DNA from: Pantoea wallisii
Lineage (GTDB): Bacteria > Pseudomonadota > Gammaproteobacteria > Enterobacterales > Enterobacteriaceae
Direction of reading: 5' to 3'
NCBI RefSeq assembly: GCF_002095485.1
Contig: NZ_MLFS01000033.1
Location: 1-52,136, forward strand
DNA length: 52,136 nt
The notes under the pieces were generated by a model. The model ran no database searches. It saw nothing but the letters and a program-made list of their open reading frames with translations, and was not told the DNA's origin. A program made the position numbers and the translations under genes. Within the stretch, counting starts at the first letter, position 1. Every line of letters begins with the position of its first letter. Shown piece after piece: positions 27,965 through 38,390 of this stretch.

Positions 27965-30232
27965 ATGACCATTCTAAACCACACCCTCGGTTTCCCACGC
28001 GTTGGTCTGCGTCGTGAACTGAAGAAAGCACAGGAAAGCTACTGGGCAGGTAATAGCTCACAAGAAGAGCTGCAGGCCGTGGGTCGCGAATTGCGTGCGC
28101 GTCACTGGCAACAGCAGAAGGAGGCGGGTGTGGACCTCCTGCCGGTGGGTGATTTCGCCTGGTACGATCACGTTCTCACCACCAGCCTGCTGCTCGGCAA
28201 TGTGCCGGCGCGTCACCAGAATAAAGATGGCTCAGTGGATCTCGATACCCTGTTTCGCATTGCCCGGGGCCGGGCACCCACTGGCGAGCCCGCCGCCGCC
28301 GCAGAGATGACCAAGTGGTTTAACACCAATTATCACTATATGGTGCCGGAGTTCACCAAAGGGCAGCAGTTCAGCCTCACCTGGACGCAACTGCTGGATG
28401 AAGTGGACGAAGCGCTGGCGCTCGGTCACACCATCAAGCCGGTGCTGCTCGGCCCGGTAACGTACCTGTGGCTGGGGAAAGTGAAGGGGGAGACGTTTGA
28501 TCGTCTGACGCTGCTGCAGGAGATTCTGCCGGTTTACCAGCAACTCCTGCACGAACTGAAAAAGCGCAATATTGAGTGGGTACAGATTGACGAACCGGCA
28601 CTGGCGCTGGAGCTGCCGCAGGCATGGCGCGAGGCGTTCGCACCAGCGTACCGTGCGCTGCAGGGCGAGGTAAAACTGCTGCTGACAACCTACTTCGACA
28701 GCATCGGTCAGAATCTTGATGTTATCAACACGCTGCCGGTGCAGGGCCTGCATGTCGATCTGGTACACGGCAAGGATGATATTCAGCAGCTGAACCAGCA
28801 GCTCCCCGCAGAGTGGCTGCTGTCGCTGGGCATAATCAACGGCCGCAACGTCTGGCGCGCCGATCTTAGCCGCTGGTTTGAACGCCTGCAGCCATTGGTC
28901 AGTCAGCGGAAACAGCTGTGGATCGGGTCATCCTGCTCGCTTCTGCACAGCCCCATTGACCTGAGTGTGGAAACGCGGCTGGATGATGAAGTCAAAAGCT
29001 GGTTTGCGTTCGCGCTGCAGAAGTGTACTGAACTGGCGCTGCTGAGCACGGCGCTGAATAACCATGATGCGGCTTCGCTGACGGCGTGGAGCGCGCCAGT
29101 TCACGCACGCGCGCACTCTTCACGCGTACACAACGCGGCCGTGGCGCAGCGTCTGGCAACGATCCAGGCCAGCGATACTGAACGCCGCAGCGCCTACACC
29201 GAGCGCGCAAAAGCGCAGCGCCACCGCTTCAACCTGCCAGCCTGGCCGACCACTACCATCGGCTCATTCCCGCAAACCACGGAGATTCGCGGCCTGCGTC
29301 TCGACTTCAAAAAAGGCAATATTGACGGCGGCCGCTATCGTACCGGCATCGCAGAGCACATTAAACAGGCGATTGCCGAGCAGGAGCGTTTGGGGCTTGA
29401 TGTGCTGGTGCACGGTGAAGCGGAGCGTAATGACATGGTGGAGTACTTTGGCGAAAACCTTGATGGCTTTGTGTTTACCCAGAACGGCTGGGTGCAGAGC
29501 TATGGTTCACGCTGCGTGAAGCCACCGATCATCATCGGAGATATCAGCCGTCCGGCGCCAATCACCGTGGAGTGGGCCAGATATGCCCAGTCGCTGACCG
29601 ACAAACCGGTGAAAGGAATGCTGACCGGCCCGGTGACCATTCTCTGCTGGTCCTTCCCGCGTGAGGATGTGAGCCGCGAAACCATTGCGAAACAAATTGC
29701 GCTGGCGCTGCGTGACGAAGTGGCGGATCTGGAGCAGGCGGGTATCGGTATCATCCAGATTGATGAACCGGCGCTGCGCGAAGGGTTGCCGCTGCATCAG
29801 TCTGACTGGGCCGCCTATCTGACCTGGGCCGTTGACGCTTTCCGCCTGAACGCCGCTGTCGCGCAGGATGAGACGCAGATTCACACCCACATGTGTTACT
29901 GCGAGTTCAACGACATCATGGATTCGATCGCCGCGCTGGATGCCGATGTGATTACCATCGAAACCTCACGTTCAGATATGGATCTTCTGGAGGCGTTCAA
30001 AGCGTTTGAGTACCCCAACGAAATCGGACCGGGCGTGTATGACATTCACTCGCCAAATGTTCCCGGCGTAACGTGGATGGAGGAGTTGCTGCGCAAAGCG
30101 GCGCGGAACATTCCGCCAGAGCGCTTGTGGGTCAACCCGGACTGCGGGCTGAAAACCCGCGGCTGGAGTGAGACGCGTCAGGCGCTGGCGAACATGGTTA
30201 AAGCCGCGCAAAACCTGCGTGCGCTTAGCTAA
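27965..30232 (+). CDS. metE: MetE, cobalamin-independent methionine synthase
   Basis: Transfers the methyl group of 5-methyltetrahydropteroyl-tri-L-glutamate to homocysteine, giving methionine without B12. It has 755 residues (E. coli 753) in two barrels. The C-terminal zinc site shows as HTHMCYCEF (His and Cys), a glutamate in [10 protein letters not shown], and the cysteine of [10 protein letters not shown]. The ATG at 27965, with GGAGAG upstream, starts [14 protein letters not shown] as in E. coli. It is controlled from the met boxes and MetR sites upstream. Confidence 0.98.
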   Translation: MTILNHTLGFPRVGLRRELKKAQESYWAGNSSQEELQAVGRELRARHWQQQKEAGVDLLPVGDFAWYDHVLTTSLLLGNVPARHQNKDGSVDLDTLFRIARGRAPTGEPAAAAEMTKWFNTNYHYMVPEFTKGQQFSLTWTQLLDEVDEALALGHTIKPVLLGPVTYLWLGKVKGETFDRLTLLQEILPVYQQLLHELKKRNIEWVQIDEPALALELPQAWREAFAPAYRALQGEVKLLLTTYFDSIGQNLDVINTLPVQGLHVDLVHGKDDIQQLNQQLPAEWLLSLGIINGRNVWRADLSRWFERLQPLVSQRKQLWIGSSCSLLHSPIDLSVETRLDDEVKSWFAFALQKCTELALLSTALNNHDAASLTAWSAPVHARAHSSRVHNAAVAQRLATIQASDTERRSAYTERAKAQRHRFNLPAWPTTTIGSFPQTTEIRGLRLDFKKGNIDGGRYRTGIAEHIKQAIAEQERLGLDVLVHGEAERNDMVEYFGENLDGFVFTQNGWVQSYGSRCVKPPIIIGDISRPAPITVEWARYAQSLTDKPVKGMLTGPVTILCWSFPREDVSRETIAKQIALALRDEVADLEQAGIGIIQIDEPALREGLPLHQSDWAAYLTWAVDAFRLNAAVAQDETQIHTHMCYCEFNDIMDSIAALDADVITIETSRSDMDLLEAFKAFEYPNEIGPGVYDIHSPNVPGVTWMEELLRKAARNIPPERLWVNPDCGLKTRGWSETRQALANMVKAAQNLRALS

Positions 30233-30252
30233 CAGGCGGATAAAAAGAGAGC

Positions 30253-30275
30253 GGGGCGCCTGTGCGCCCCTTTTT
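30253..30275. terminator. bidirectional terminator between metE and ysgA
   Basis: GGGGCGC-CTGT-GCGCCCC followed by five T in the metE direction. On the other strand the stem is followed by a T-rich stretch too, so it can serve the convergent ysgA. Confidence 0.85.
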
Positions 30276-30276
30276 G

Positions 30277-31113
30277 TTATGCGTTTGGCGCAACGCCATA
30301 CTGTGCAAACCATGCCAGCATGCGCTGCCAGCCATCGTTGGCAGACTCTGCGTGGTAGCTCGGACGGTAGTCTGCGTTAAACGCATGGCCGGCTTCCGGG
30401 TATACCACAATCTCTGCTTTGGCGTTGGCGGCGTGCAGCGCCTGGCGCATCTTATCGATACTCTCCAGCGGGATGCTCTCATCCTGCCCGCCGTACAAAC
30501 CCAGTACCGGCGCATTCAAATCCACGGCGACGTCAATCGGATGCTTCTGCTGCTTCAGCGTCTTCTCCCCCTCCAGGCGACCATACCAGGCTGCGGCGGC
30601 GCGCACCTGCGGATTGTGTGCGGCGAACAGCCAGCTGATACGGCCGCCCCAGCAGAAACCGGTGATCGCCATACGACGAATATCTCCGTCGTGGCGCGCC
30701 GCCCAGTTGGCGACATGATCGAGGTCGGAGAGCACCTGCGTATCGGGTACCTTGCTGACCAGCTCTTTAAACAGCGTAGGGATGTCGTTGTAATCGTTCG
30801 GGTCGCCTTCGCGGAAGTAGAGCTCCGGCGCGACCGCGAGATACCCCTCCAGCGCCAGGCGACGGCAGATGTCGCGAATATGCTCATGCACGCCAAAGAT
30901 TTCCTGCACTACCAACACCACGGGCAGCGTGCCTTCATAATTTTTGGGACGGGCATAGTAAGCGGGCAGATTTTCGCCCTGGCTTGGCACCGAGGTTTCG
31001 CCGGCGTGAATCGCCTCGCTGCGGGTGGTAATAGTGCTGCTGGCCGTGGGCTGAACCGCTGGCGCAAAGCCGCCGGGCGCTGATTTTTGTGCCATATTGT
31101 CTTCAGTTTTCAT
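30277..31113 (-). CDS. ysgA: YsgA, dienelactone hydrolase family protein
   Basis: A 278-residue cytoplasmic alpha/beta hydrolase of the dienelactone hydrolase family (E. coli YsgA, 271). The Cys-Asp-His triad is visible: C154 in TGFCWGG, D211 in GGQDESIP and H243 in EAGHAFN. The natural substrate is unknown. The start at 31113 has GGAGAG upstream; an internal ATG at 31095 would shorten it by six residues. It converges on metE with a shared terminator and diverges from udp. Confidence 0.92.
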   Translation of the reverse strand: MKTEDNMAQKSAPGGFAPAVQPTASSTITTRSEAIHAGETSVPSQGENLPAYYARPKNYEGTLPVVLVVQEIFGVHEHIRDICRRLALEGYLAVAPELYFREGDPNDYNDIPTLFKELVSKVPDTQVLSDLDHVANWAARHDGDIRRMAITGFCWGGRISWLFAAHNPQVRAAAAWYGRLEGEKTLKQQKHPIDVAVDLNAPVLGLYGGQDESIPLESIDKMRQALHAANAKAEIVVYPEAGHAFNADYRPSYHAESANDGWQRMLAWFAQYGVAPNA

Positions 31114-31284
31114 TGTTCTCTCCGTGCTGGCAAATGCGCAATCACGTAACTATAGCCTGGCCAACAGGCAAGGCTGGCGTAAGGTACAGAGGGATCGGAT
31201 TACAGGTTCTGCTTCTCTATTAACATTGCCGTCCTGGGTTACACAGCACTGCTTGTAGCAATTTAGCCGGGCAGAGCGTTAATG

Positions 31285-31300
31285 TGTGATTTAAGTCACA
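31285..31300. promoter_or_regulatory. CRP site 1 (distal) of udp
   Basis: TGTGA-TTTAAG-TCACA is a perfect match to the CRP consensus. The centre lies about 52 bp upstream of that of site 2, the same spacing as in CRP-CytR-CRP promoters such as deoP2. Bases between the two sites include TGCAA followed by TTTCATT, CytR-like half-sites. Confidence 0.85.
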
Positions 31301-31336
31301 TTAATTTTTGTTCTTACTGCAAGTTTCATTATTGAT

Positions 31337-31352
31337 AGTGAAATTAGTCACA
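31337..31352. promoter_or_regulatory. CRP site 2 (proximal) of udp, with promoter
   Basis: AGTGA-N6-TCACA matches nine of ten consensus bases. A start near 31386 would put this site at -41.5 (class II), with TAAAGT (31374-31379) as -10. E. coli udp is controlled by CRP and CytR in the same way. The 302-bp gap between ysgA and udp otherwise shows no gene. Confidence 0.75.
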
Positions 31353-31415
31353 TATTTATCCGGGCAGCTGACGTAAAGTGACGCGCTCATTCCCTTATTT
31401 ATCCAGGAGTCTGTT

Positions 31416-32176
31416 ATGGCCCAGTCTGACGTTTTCCACCTTGGCATCACTAAAGCCGATCTGAAAGGAGCCACGCTGGCGATCGTTCCTGGCGATCCGG
31501 AGCGCGTGAAGAAAATTGCCGCGCTGATGGACAACCCGCAACATCTGGCTTCACACCGCGAGTTCACCACTTACCTGGCCGAAGTGGATGGAAAACCGGT
31601 GGTTGTCTGCTCAACCGGCATCGGCGGCCCGTCGACCTCTATCGCCGTAGAGGAGCTGGCACAGCTTGGCGTGCGTACATTCCTGCGCGTGGGTACTACC
31701 GGCGCAATTCAGCCGCACATCAACGTTGGCGATGTGCTGGTCACGACCGCATCCGTGCGCCTTGACGGTGCCAGCCTGCACTTTGCACCGATGGAGTTCC
31801 CGGCGGTAGCTGATTTTAGCTGCACTACCGCGCTGGTGGCGGCGGCAGAGCCTGCGGCGCAAAAACGCATATCGGTATTACGGCATCGTCTGACACCTTC
31901 TATCCGGGCCAGGAGCGCTATGACACCTTCTCCGGGCGCGTGGTCAGTCGCTTCCAGGGATCGATGAAAGAGTGGCAGGAGATGGGCGTCCTTAACTATG
32001 AGATGGAATCCGCTACACTGTTAACCATGTGCGCCAGTCAGGGACTGCGTGCCGGTATGGTGGCAGGCGTCATCGTCAACCGGACGCAGAAAGAGATCCC
32101 GGATGCGGCAACCATGAAGCAGACCGAAAGCGATGCGGTGAAAATTGTGGTAGAAGCTGCGCGTCGCTTACTGTAG
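31416..32176 (+). pseudogene. udp: Udp, uridine phosphorylase, split by one frameshift
   Basis: Cleaves uridine with phosphate to uracil and ribose-1-phosphate. The N-terminal part is intact ([58 protein letters not shown]). After LVAAAEPA the frame breaks at about 31854-31860. The next frame resumes as [22 protein letters not shown] and then [19 protein letters not shown], to the stop at 32176. One G added to GCGG-CGC restores 253 residues, exactly the E. coli length. As written, the product would lack the uracil-binding and purine/uridine specificity region. Confidence 0.93.
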
Positions 32177-32275
32177 TGCGTCAGTCAGGGGATGAATTCG
32201 AGACCAGGCTTATAGGGAGCTCAGTAATTGCCTGATTAGAATGCGCGCAAATTCAGCCGATCTGAGAAATTTCTT

Positions 32276-33547
32276 ATGCGCAAAACGGTTTCCGTCCCAC
32301 GTCCGACTTTAATGAGTCATCCCGCTGCTACGCAGGCGCGTGTTGAGAGCGCAGCAGCGCGGTTCCGCCAGGCGATGGCGGCTGCGAACTACCCGCTGGC
32401 CCGCCAGTGCTGTGAAGAAGTGCTGCGCGTGATGCCCAACCAGATGCAGGTGCTCAGCGACTATGCGTTAACGCTGATGCGCACCGGCGAATACAAAAAA
32501 TCCTACAAAATCTACCAGAAGATCTACCAGGCGCCCGCAGCGCAACGTGCACAGGCGACAGAGACCTGGCTGGATGGCTTAACCGAAGTGTGCGGCTGGC
32601 TGGGCAAGCAGGATGAGGTCGCCCGCTATGGTCTGGAATCCCTGAACAACTCCGATGCCATTTTCAGTAAAGGCCAGAAAGCTTCTCTGCCAGCGCCCAC
32701 GCCGCCGCCCATCAATCGCACCAGCCCGGCCGAAAATATCATCTCCTTTAGCCTGTACGGTGGTCAGCCACGCTACTGCGAAACGCTGATTAAAAACGTG
32801 GAGGTGGCGCGGGAGCTCTATCCTGACTGGATATGCCGCATCTACCTTGATGACAGCGTGCCAGAACATGTCTGGCAGCGCCTTGAGCAGCCCAACACCC
32901 AGCTGGTGGATATGTCGCAGGAGAAGACCCTGTTTCCAACGCTGTGGCGTTTCCTCGTCATGGACGATCCGCAGGTTAAACGCTACATCGTACGTGACGC
33001 GGATTCACTGCTCTCCGAGCGGGAAGTCGTTGCCGTCGATGCCTGGCTTGCATCCCCTTACTGGTTCCATCATATGCGTGATTACTATTCGCATACCGAG
33101 CTACTCCTGGCGGGCATGTGGGGCGGCTGCCACGGCGTTTTCCATAACGTTGAGCAGCAGATGCGCGACTTTATCGCGCAGTATCAGGGCAGTGAGCGCT
33201 TTACCGACCAATATTTCCTCAAAGTGGCGCTATGGCCGACGGTGCGTGAAAGCATCCTTAATCACGATGACATCTTCCGCTTCCACCATGCGCAGCCCTG
33301 GCCGGCGCATGCACCGATTCGCTGGCAGACCGAGAGCTTCCATGTCGGCAGTAATGCCGGTTTTGCCAGCATGGCCGGCAAAGTGGCCAATGCAGAGAAC
33401 GGTGAGCAGCAGGTAGAACTGACCTGTGGCGGCCAGAGCTGGTGCTACCCGGCCAGAGTGCATAATGAAACCGAGTGGGTGCTGCCAATGCCCTTTTTCC
33501 TGATCGATGCGTGGCGGGCAGGAGAGTTAACGGTGCGGGCGCTGTAG
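32276..33547 (+). CDS. TPR-like protein with a glycosyltransferase-like domain
   Basis: A 423-residue soluble protein not found between udp and rmuC in E. coli. Residues about 20-90 form TPR-like helix pairs (RQAMAAANYPLARQCCEEVL, then ALTLMRTGEYKKSYKIYQKI). A proline-rich linker (139-145) leads to an alpha/beta domain starting ENIISFSLYGG (153-163). Visible motifs are RDADS (240-244, a DxD-like site), FHHMRD (264-269), LLAGMWGG (277-284) and DQYFLK (311-316). I recall a similar arrangement in poorly characterised capsule-type glycosyltransferases. There is no signal peptide or membrane segment, so it is probably cytoplasmic. Donor and acceptor are unknown. The upstream SD is weak. Confidence 0.75.
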   Translation: MRKTVSVPRPTLMSHPAATQARVESAAARFRQAMAAANYPLARQCCEEVLRVMPNQMQVLSDYALTLMRTGEYKKSYKIYQKIYQAPAAQRAQATETWLDGLTEVCGWLGKQDEVARYGLESLNNSDAIFSKGQKASLPAPTPPPINRTSPAENIISFSLYGGQPRYCETLIKNVEVARELYPDWICRIYLDDSVPEHVWQRLEQPNTQLVDMSQEKTLFPTLWRFLVMDDPQVKRYIVRDADSLLSEREVVAVDAWLASPYWFHHMRDYYSHTELLLAGMWGGCHGVFHNVEQQMRDFIAQYQGSERFTDQYFLKVALWPTVRESILNHDDIFRFHHAQPWPAHAPIRWQTESFHVGSNAGFASMAGKVANAENGEQQVELTCGGQSWCYPARVHNETEWVLPMPFFLIDAWRAGELTVRAL

Positions 33548-33558
33548 CGTTATCACTT

Positions 33559-33582
33559 TGCACTGCAATAAATTGCAGTGCA
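33559..33582. terminator. 11-bp perfect inverted repeat after the TPR-glycosyltransferase gene
   Basis: TGCACTGCAAT and ATTGCAGTGCA are separated by two bases, so the mRNA would form a 10-bp stem with a 4-base loop. It starts 12 bp after the gene's stop. No T-run follows. It may end transcription, or, being an almost perfect dyad, could be an operator for rmuC. Confidence 0.45.
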
Positions 33583-33685
33583 GTGGATCAGCGCTCTGAA
33601 TAATTGACAGGCGTATCATTTATGTCTGGACATTCATACAGTGCAACTTTACCTTTTCCTCAGCGAGACGATCCGCGGGGGAATT

Positions 33686-35200
33686 ATGGATCAGCAACTT
33701 ATCATTAGCGGCGCGCTGGCACTGGCTGGCCTTGGCCTGGGCTGGATAATGGCCCAGCTGCGCGCCGGTCATCAGCACGCCAGCTTCACTACCGAACGCA
33801 GATTGCTGGAAGAGGCGCAGCAGCGTCAGCAGCAGCAGGTCACGCAGCTGCAACAGCAGCTTCAGCAGCGTGAACAGGAGCTGCTGAAGCTGCATGGAGC
33901 CCTGAGCGGCGCGCAGGAGCGGCTGCAGCAGCTGGATTACTGGCGCGGCGAAAGCGAACAGCTCAGCCGCGAATTGCGCAATCAGCTGGAGGTTAACAGC
34001 GCGCAGGAAGCTGAACTGCGTGAAGTCACCATCCGCCTGGAGGAGACGCGCTTCGCCGCCGAGGAGAAGCAGCGTCTGCTCACCAACAGCGAACAGCGCC
34101 TCAGCGCCCAGTTTGAAAACCTGGCCAACCGCATTTTCGAAAACAGCGGGCGGCGCGTCGATGAACAGAACCGTCAAAGCCTCAATAGCCTGATTGGCCC
34201 GCTACGCGAACAGCTCGACGGCTTCCGCCGGCAGGTCAATGACAGCTTTGGTCAGGAGGCACGGGAGCGTCATACGCTGGCGCACGAGATCCGCCAGCTG
34301 CAACAGCTGAATGCGCAAATGGCGCAGGAGGCCATCAACCTGACCAAAGCGCTGAAAGGCGACAACAAAATTCAGGGCAACTGGGGCGAAGTGGTGCTGA
34401 GCCGCGTACTGGAAGCGTCCGGTCTGCGCGCAGGCTACGAGTACGAAACCCAGGTCAGCGTGCAGCTGGAGCAGCAGCAGGGCCGCATGCAGCCTGACGT
34501 AATCGTGCGGCTGCCGCAGGGTAAAGATGTGGTGATCGACGCGAAAATGACGCTGATTGCCTATGAACGCTACTTCAATGCTGAAGAGGAGGCGACGCGT
34601 GAACAGGCGATCCAGGAGCACGTTAACGCGGTGCGGGGCCATATCCGCCTGCTGGGACGAAAAGATTATCAACAATTGCCCGGTTTACGCTCGCTGGATT
34701 ATGTGCTGATGTTTATTCCGGTGGAGCCCGCGTTTTTGCTGGCCATTGACCGCCAGCCAGAGCTGATTAGCGAAGCGCTGCAGCAGAACATCATGCTGGT
34801 GAGCCCAACCACGCTGCTGGTGGCGCTACGTACCATCAATAACCTGTGGCGTTATGAGCATCAAAGCCGTAACGCGCAGCGCATCGCCGACCGTGCCGCA
34901 CGACTGTATGACAAGATGCGGCTGTTTGTCGATGACATGAACGGCATCGGCCATAACCTCGACAAAGCGCAGCAGAGCTATCATCAGGCCATGAAAAAGC
35001 TGGCGCAGGGGCGGGGTAACCTGATTGCACAGAGCGAAGCGTTTCGTGCCCTCGGTGTTGAGATAAAGCGGCCAATCAATCCGCAGCTGGCAGAGCAGGC
35101 ACTGCCGGAAGAGGCCGATGAGAGTTGGGCAGATGACAGTGAGTGCGATGAAAAAGCAGCAGATTCTTCCGCCGCTTCCCTGCGCCGCATCAATGAATAA
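33686..35200 (+). CDS. rmuC: RmuC, DNA recombination protein
   Basis: Limits inversion between short inverted repeats in E. coli; predicted nuclease of the PD-(D/E)XK type. From the ATG at 33686 (GGGGGAATT upstream) it has 504 residues (E. coli 475). A single N-terminal transmembrane helix (about 5-25) precedes a Gln/Glu-rich coiled coil (about 35-170) and the RmuC domain, seen in NSEQRLSAQFENLANRIFE, NWGEVVLSRVLEASGL, QPDVIVRLPQGKDVVIDAKM and LLGRKDYQQLPGLRSLDYVLM. The coiled coil is longer than in E. coli. Confidence 0.95.
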   Translation: MDQQLIISGALALAGLGLGWIMAQLRAGHQHASFTTERRLLEEAQQRQQQQVTQLQQQLQQREQELLKLHGALSGAQERLQQLDYWRGESEQLSRELRNQLEVNSAQEAELREVTIRLEETRFAAEEKQRLLTNSEQRLSAQFENLANRIFENSGRRVDEQNRQSLNSLIGPLREQLDGFRRQVNDSFGQEARERHTLAHEIRQLQQLNAQMAQEAINLTKALKGDNKIQGNWGEVVLSRVLEASGLRAGYEYETQVSVQLEQQQGRMQPDVIVRLPQGKDVVIDAKMTLIAYERYFNAEEEATREQAIQEHVNAVRGHIRLLGRKDYQQLPGLRSLDYVLMFIPVEPAFLLAIDRQPELISEALQQNIMLVSPTTLLVALRTINNLWRYEHQSRNAQRIADRAARLYDKMRLFVDDMNGIGHNLDKAQQSYHQAMKKLAQGRGNLIAQSEAFRALGVEIKRPINPQLAEQALPEEADESWADDSECDEKAADSSAASLRRINE

Positions 35201-35275
35201 CTCGCCGGTCGCGTGCTCGGATCGCGCGACTCTGATACACTTCGGGAAGTATTGTTTGTGGAACAGGTAAAACCG

Positions 35276-36034
35276 ATGGCAGATGAATCACAGCAGGAAA
35301 CTACCCATTTTGGCTTTCAGACCGTCGCGAAAAGTGAAAAGGCCGATAAAGTCGCAGACGTGTTTCACTCGGTTGCGGCGAAATATGACCTGATGAACGA
35401 CCTGATGTCGTTCGGCATTCATCGCGTCTGGAAGCGTTTTACCATTGACAGCAGCGGCGTGCGCCGTGGTCAGCGCGTGCTGGATCTGGCTGGCGGAACA
35501 GGCGATCTCACCGCCAAATTCTCCCGCCTGGTAGGCGAAACCGGCCAGGTTGTGCTGGCGGATATTAACAGTTCAATGCTGAAGATGGGCCGCGAAAAGC
35601 TGCGTAATCTCGGCGTTGCGGGTAACGTAAGCTATGTGCAGGCGAATGCCGAAGCGCTGCCGTTCCCGGATAATTACTTCGATTGCATCACCATCTCGTT
35701 CGGTCTGCGTAACGTCACCGAAAAAGAGAAAGCGCTGGCCTCTATGTTCCGCGTACTGAAGCCGGGTGGACGGTTACTGGTGCTGGAGTTCTCCAAACCG
35801 GTGTTCGATCCCCTGAGCAAAGCTTACGATACTTACTCATTCCATATTCTGCCGCGTATCGGTCAGCTGGTGGCGCAGGATGCAGAGAGCTATCGTTATC
35901 TGGCAGAGTCGATCCGTATGCATCCGGATCAGGAGACCCTGAAAGCCATGATGAACGATGCTGGCTTCGAAAATACCACCTACTCCAATATGACCGGCGG
36001 TATTGTCGCACTGCATCGCGGCTTTAAGTTCTGA
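35276..36034 (+). CDS. ubiE: UbiE, ubiquinone/menaquinone C-methyltransferase
   Basis: SAM-dependent C-methylation of the quinone ring, converting demethylmenaquinone to menaquinone and acting in ubiquinone synthesis. The 252 residues match E. coli (251). SAM motif I is [11 protein letters not shown] (68-78); [12 protein letters not shown] and [16 protein letters not shown] follow. The ATG at 35276 gives [14 protein letters not shown] as in E. coli; the open frame extends 21 codons upstream without homology. First gene of ubiE-ubiJ-ubiB. Confidence 0.97.
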   Translation: MADESQQETTHFGFQTVAKSEKADKVADVFHSVAAKYDLMNDLMSFGIHRVWKRFTIDSSGVRRGQRVLDLAGGTGDLTAKFSRLVGETGQVVLADINSSMLKMGREKLRNLGVAGNVSYVQANAEALPFPDNYFDCITISFGLRNVTEKEKALASMFRVLKPGGRLLVLEFSKPVFDPLSKAYDTYSFHILPRIGQLVAQDAESYRYLAESIRMHPDQETLKAMMNDAGFENTTYSNMTGGIVALHRGFKF

Positions 36035-36040
36035 TTAACC

Positions 36041-36646
36041 ATGACTTTTACCCCTCTCATTACCGGCGGTCTTGAAACTGCCCTGAACCGCGTACTCTAT
36101 CGCGACCGTGGCCTGAAGGCCGCGCGTCAGCGCCTGGCGGGTAAAGTGCTGCTGCTGCGTCTGCAGGAGCTGGACTTCCCGCTGGTGCTGGTGTTCAGCG
36201 AAAATCAGCTGGATGTATTGAGTGACTGGCAGGACAGCAGCGATTGCAGCGTCAGCCTGCGTCTTAGCACCTTGCCTAAACTGCGCGACCGTCAGCAGCT
36301 TACCGGCCTGATCCGCAGCGGTGAGCTGGAAGTGGAGGGCGATCTGCAGGTGGTGCAGCAGTTCTCCGCGCTAATGGATCTCGCTGAACTCGATCCGGCG
36401 GAGTATCTTGCGCCTTGGGTCGGCGATATCGCTGCGCAGGGCATCAGCCAGGCGGCTCAGCAGGCGCTGACATTCATGCAGCGTCAGGTTTCCCGCCGCC
36501 AGGACTATCTTGGCCAGGTGCTGACCGAAGAGTGGCGCATGGCGCCGGGCGCGCTGGAGCAGGCCTGGTTCAGTGAAGAGGTTGAAGCGATGGAACGTTC
36601 GGTTAATGCGTTCGAGGCGCGTTTAGCACAGCTGGAGGCGAAATGA
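36041..36646 (+). CDS. ubiJ: UbiJ, ubiquinone synthesis accessory factor
   Basis: A 201-residue SCP2-domain protein, the same size as E. coli UbiJ (YigP). It binds polyprenyl lipids and organises the soluble Ubi complex with UbiK. The SCP2-like lipid-binding domain (about 15-120, [19 protein letters not shown]) precedes a C-terminal coiled helix. In E. coli the small RNA EsrE overlaps the 3' half of this gene; I saw nothing that proves it here. It starts six bases after ubiE and overlaps the ubiB start by 4 bp. Confidence 0.95.
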   Translation: MTFTPLITGGLETALNRVLYRDRGLKAARQRLAGKVLLLRLQELDFPLVLVFSENQLDVLSDWQDSSDCSVSLRLSTLPKLRDRQQLTGLIRSGELEVEGDLQVVQQFSALMDLAELDPAEYLAPWVGDIAAQGISQAAQQALTFMQRQVSRRQDYLGQVLTEEWRMAPGALEQAWFSEEVEAMERSVNAFEARLAQLEAK

Positions 36647-38280
36647 CGCTGGGAGAAATTCGGCGCTTATACTTTATTGTTAAAATCTTCCTGACCTACG
36701 GGCTGGATGAACTGATCCCCCACATGCGCATTACGTTGCCGCTGCGATTGTGGCGGCGCTGCGTTTTCTGGATACCCAATAAGCACAAAGAAGCGGAAAT
36801 GGGTATTCGCCTGCGTCTGGCGATGGAGCAGCTTGGGCCGGTCTGGATCAAGTTCGGGCAAATGCTCTCCACGCGGCGCGATCTGTTCCCGCCCAAAATT
36901 GCTGATGAGCTGGCAATTCTGCAGGACCGCGTCGCGCCGTTCGATGGCGTCAAAGCCAAAGCGCAGATCGAACGATCCATCGGCGGCCCGGTGGAAACCT
37001 GGTTCGACGATTTCGATATCAAGCCGCTGGCTTCGGCGTCGATTGCCCAGGTGCATACCGCCACGCTGAAATCTAACGGGCGCGAAGTGGTCATCAAAGT
37101 GATTCGCCCGGATATTCTGCCGGTGATCAAAGCGGACATGAAGCTGATTTACCGTCTTGCACGCTGGGTTCCGCGTCTGCTGCCGGATGGCCGCCGTTTA
37201 CGTCCGATGGAAGTGGTGCGGGATTACGAAAAAACGCTGATTGATGAACTCAATTTACTGCGTGAAGCGGCGAACGCCATTCAGCTGCGCCGTAACTTTG
37301 ATCAGAGCCGCATGCTCTACGTGCCCGAAGTATTCTCTGACTACTGCAGCGAATCCATGCTGGTAATGGAGCGCATTTACGGTATTCCGATCTCTGATGT
37401 CGCCACGCTGGAGCAGCATGGTGTCAACATGAAGCTGCTGGCGGAGCGCGGCGTGCAGGTGTTCTTCACTCAGGTCTTCCGCGACAGTTTCTTCCATGCC
37501 GATATGCACCCCGGCAACATCTTTGTCAGTTACGAACATCCGGAAGATCCGCAATATATCGGGATCGATTGCGGTATTGTGGGTTCACTGAACAAAGAAG
37601 ATAAGCGCTATCTGGCGGAGAACTTTATCGCCTTCTTTAACCGCGACTATCGTAAAGTGGCAGAACTGCACGTGGATTCTGGCTGGGTACCGCCGGATAC
37701 CAATGTGGAAGATTTCGAGTTCGCTATTCGCACCGTCTGTGAGCCGATCTTCGAGAAGCCGCTGGCGGAGATCTCGTTTGGGCATGTGCTGCTCAACCTG
37801 TTTAATACTGCGCGCCGCTTCAACATGGAAGTACAGCCGCAACTGGTGTTACTGCAGAAAACGCTGCTGTACATTGAAGGCATTGGTCGTCAGCTCTATC
37901 CGCAGCTTGATCTGTGGAAAACCGCGAAGCCATTCCTGGAAGAGTGGATCAAAGACCAGATCGGTATTCCGGCGATTCTGCGGGCGGTAAAAGACAAAGC
38001 GCCGTACTGGGCGGAAAAATTGCCGGAGCTGCCGGAGCTTTTTTACGACAGTATGCGCCAGCACAAGTTATTGAAGCACAGTGTCGATAAACTCGTCACC
38101 GATTTGAACGCGCAGCGGACACGTCATCATCAGTCGCGCTATCTGTTTGGCATTGGCGCTACACTGTTATTGAGTGGGACTGCGGTGCTGCTGAGCCGGC
38201 CGGACTGGGATTTCTTCCCGGCGCTGTTACTGGCTGCGGGCATCGTGACCTGGCTCATCGGCTGGCGCAAGACAAACTGA
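36643..38280 (+). CDS. ubiB: UbiB, atypical kinase/ATPase for ubiquinone synthesis
   Basis: A 545-residue member of the ABC1/ADCK family required for ubiquinone production. The KxGQ motif is in [16 protein letters not shown], the A-rich loop in [11 protein letters not shown], and the lysine in VIKVIRP. Catalytic-loop residues are in [12 protein letters not shown] and the metal-binding GIDCG follows. Two C-terminal transmembrane segments are visible ([17 protein letters not shown] and [17 protein letters not shown]). The start overlaps ubiJ. It is the end of the ubiEJB operon; tatA follows after 110 bp. Confidence 0.97.
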   Translation: MTLGEIRRLYFIVKIFLTYGLDELIPHMRITLPLRLWRRCVFWIPNKHKEAEMGIRLRLAMEQLGPVWIKFGQMLSTRRDLFPPKIADELAILQDRVAPFDGVKAKAQIERSIGGPVETWFDDFDIKPLASASIAQVHTATLKSNGREVVIKVIRPDILPVIKADMKLIYRLARWVPRLLPDGRRLRPMEVVRDYEKTLIDELNLLREAANAIQLRRNFDQSRMLYVPEVFSDYCSESMLVMERIYGIPISDVATLEQHGVNMKLLAERGVQVFFTQVFRDSFFHADMHPGNIFVSYEHPEDPQYIGIDCGIVGSLNKEDKRYLAENFIAFFNRDYRKVAELHVDSGWVPPDTNVEDFEFAIRTVCEPIFEKPLAEISFGHVLLNLFNTARRFNMEVQPQLVLLQKTLLYIEGIGRQLYPQLDLWKTAKPFLEEWIKDQIGIPAILRAVKDKAPYWAEKLPELPELFYDSMRQHKLLKHSVDKLVTDLNAQRTRHHQSRYLFGIGATLLLSGTAVLLSRPDWDFFPALLLAAGIVTWLIGWRKTN

Positions 38281-38390
38281 TTGTTTGCCTGGTGCAAATC
38301 GCGTAATGTCGCAGGCTAAAGTTCGAGTACAAACGGACTTTCTGTGCGTTACAGTCAACAGTTTTTCACAGAATATTAGAGGCATATCTC

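Noticed and set aside
36300..36646. EsrE sRNA within the 3' half of ubiJ
   Set aside because: Known from E. coli, but no promoter or terminator that proves it was recognised here.
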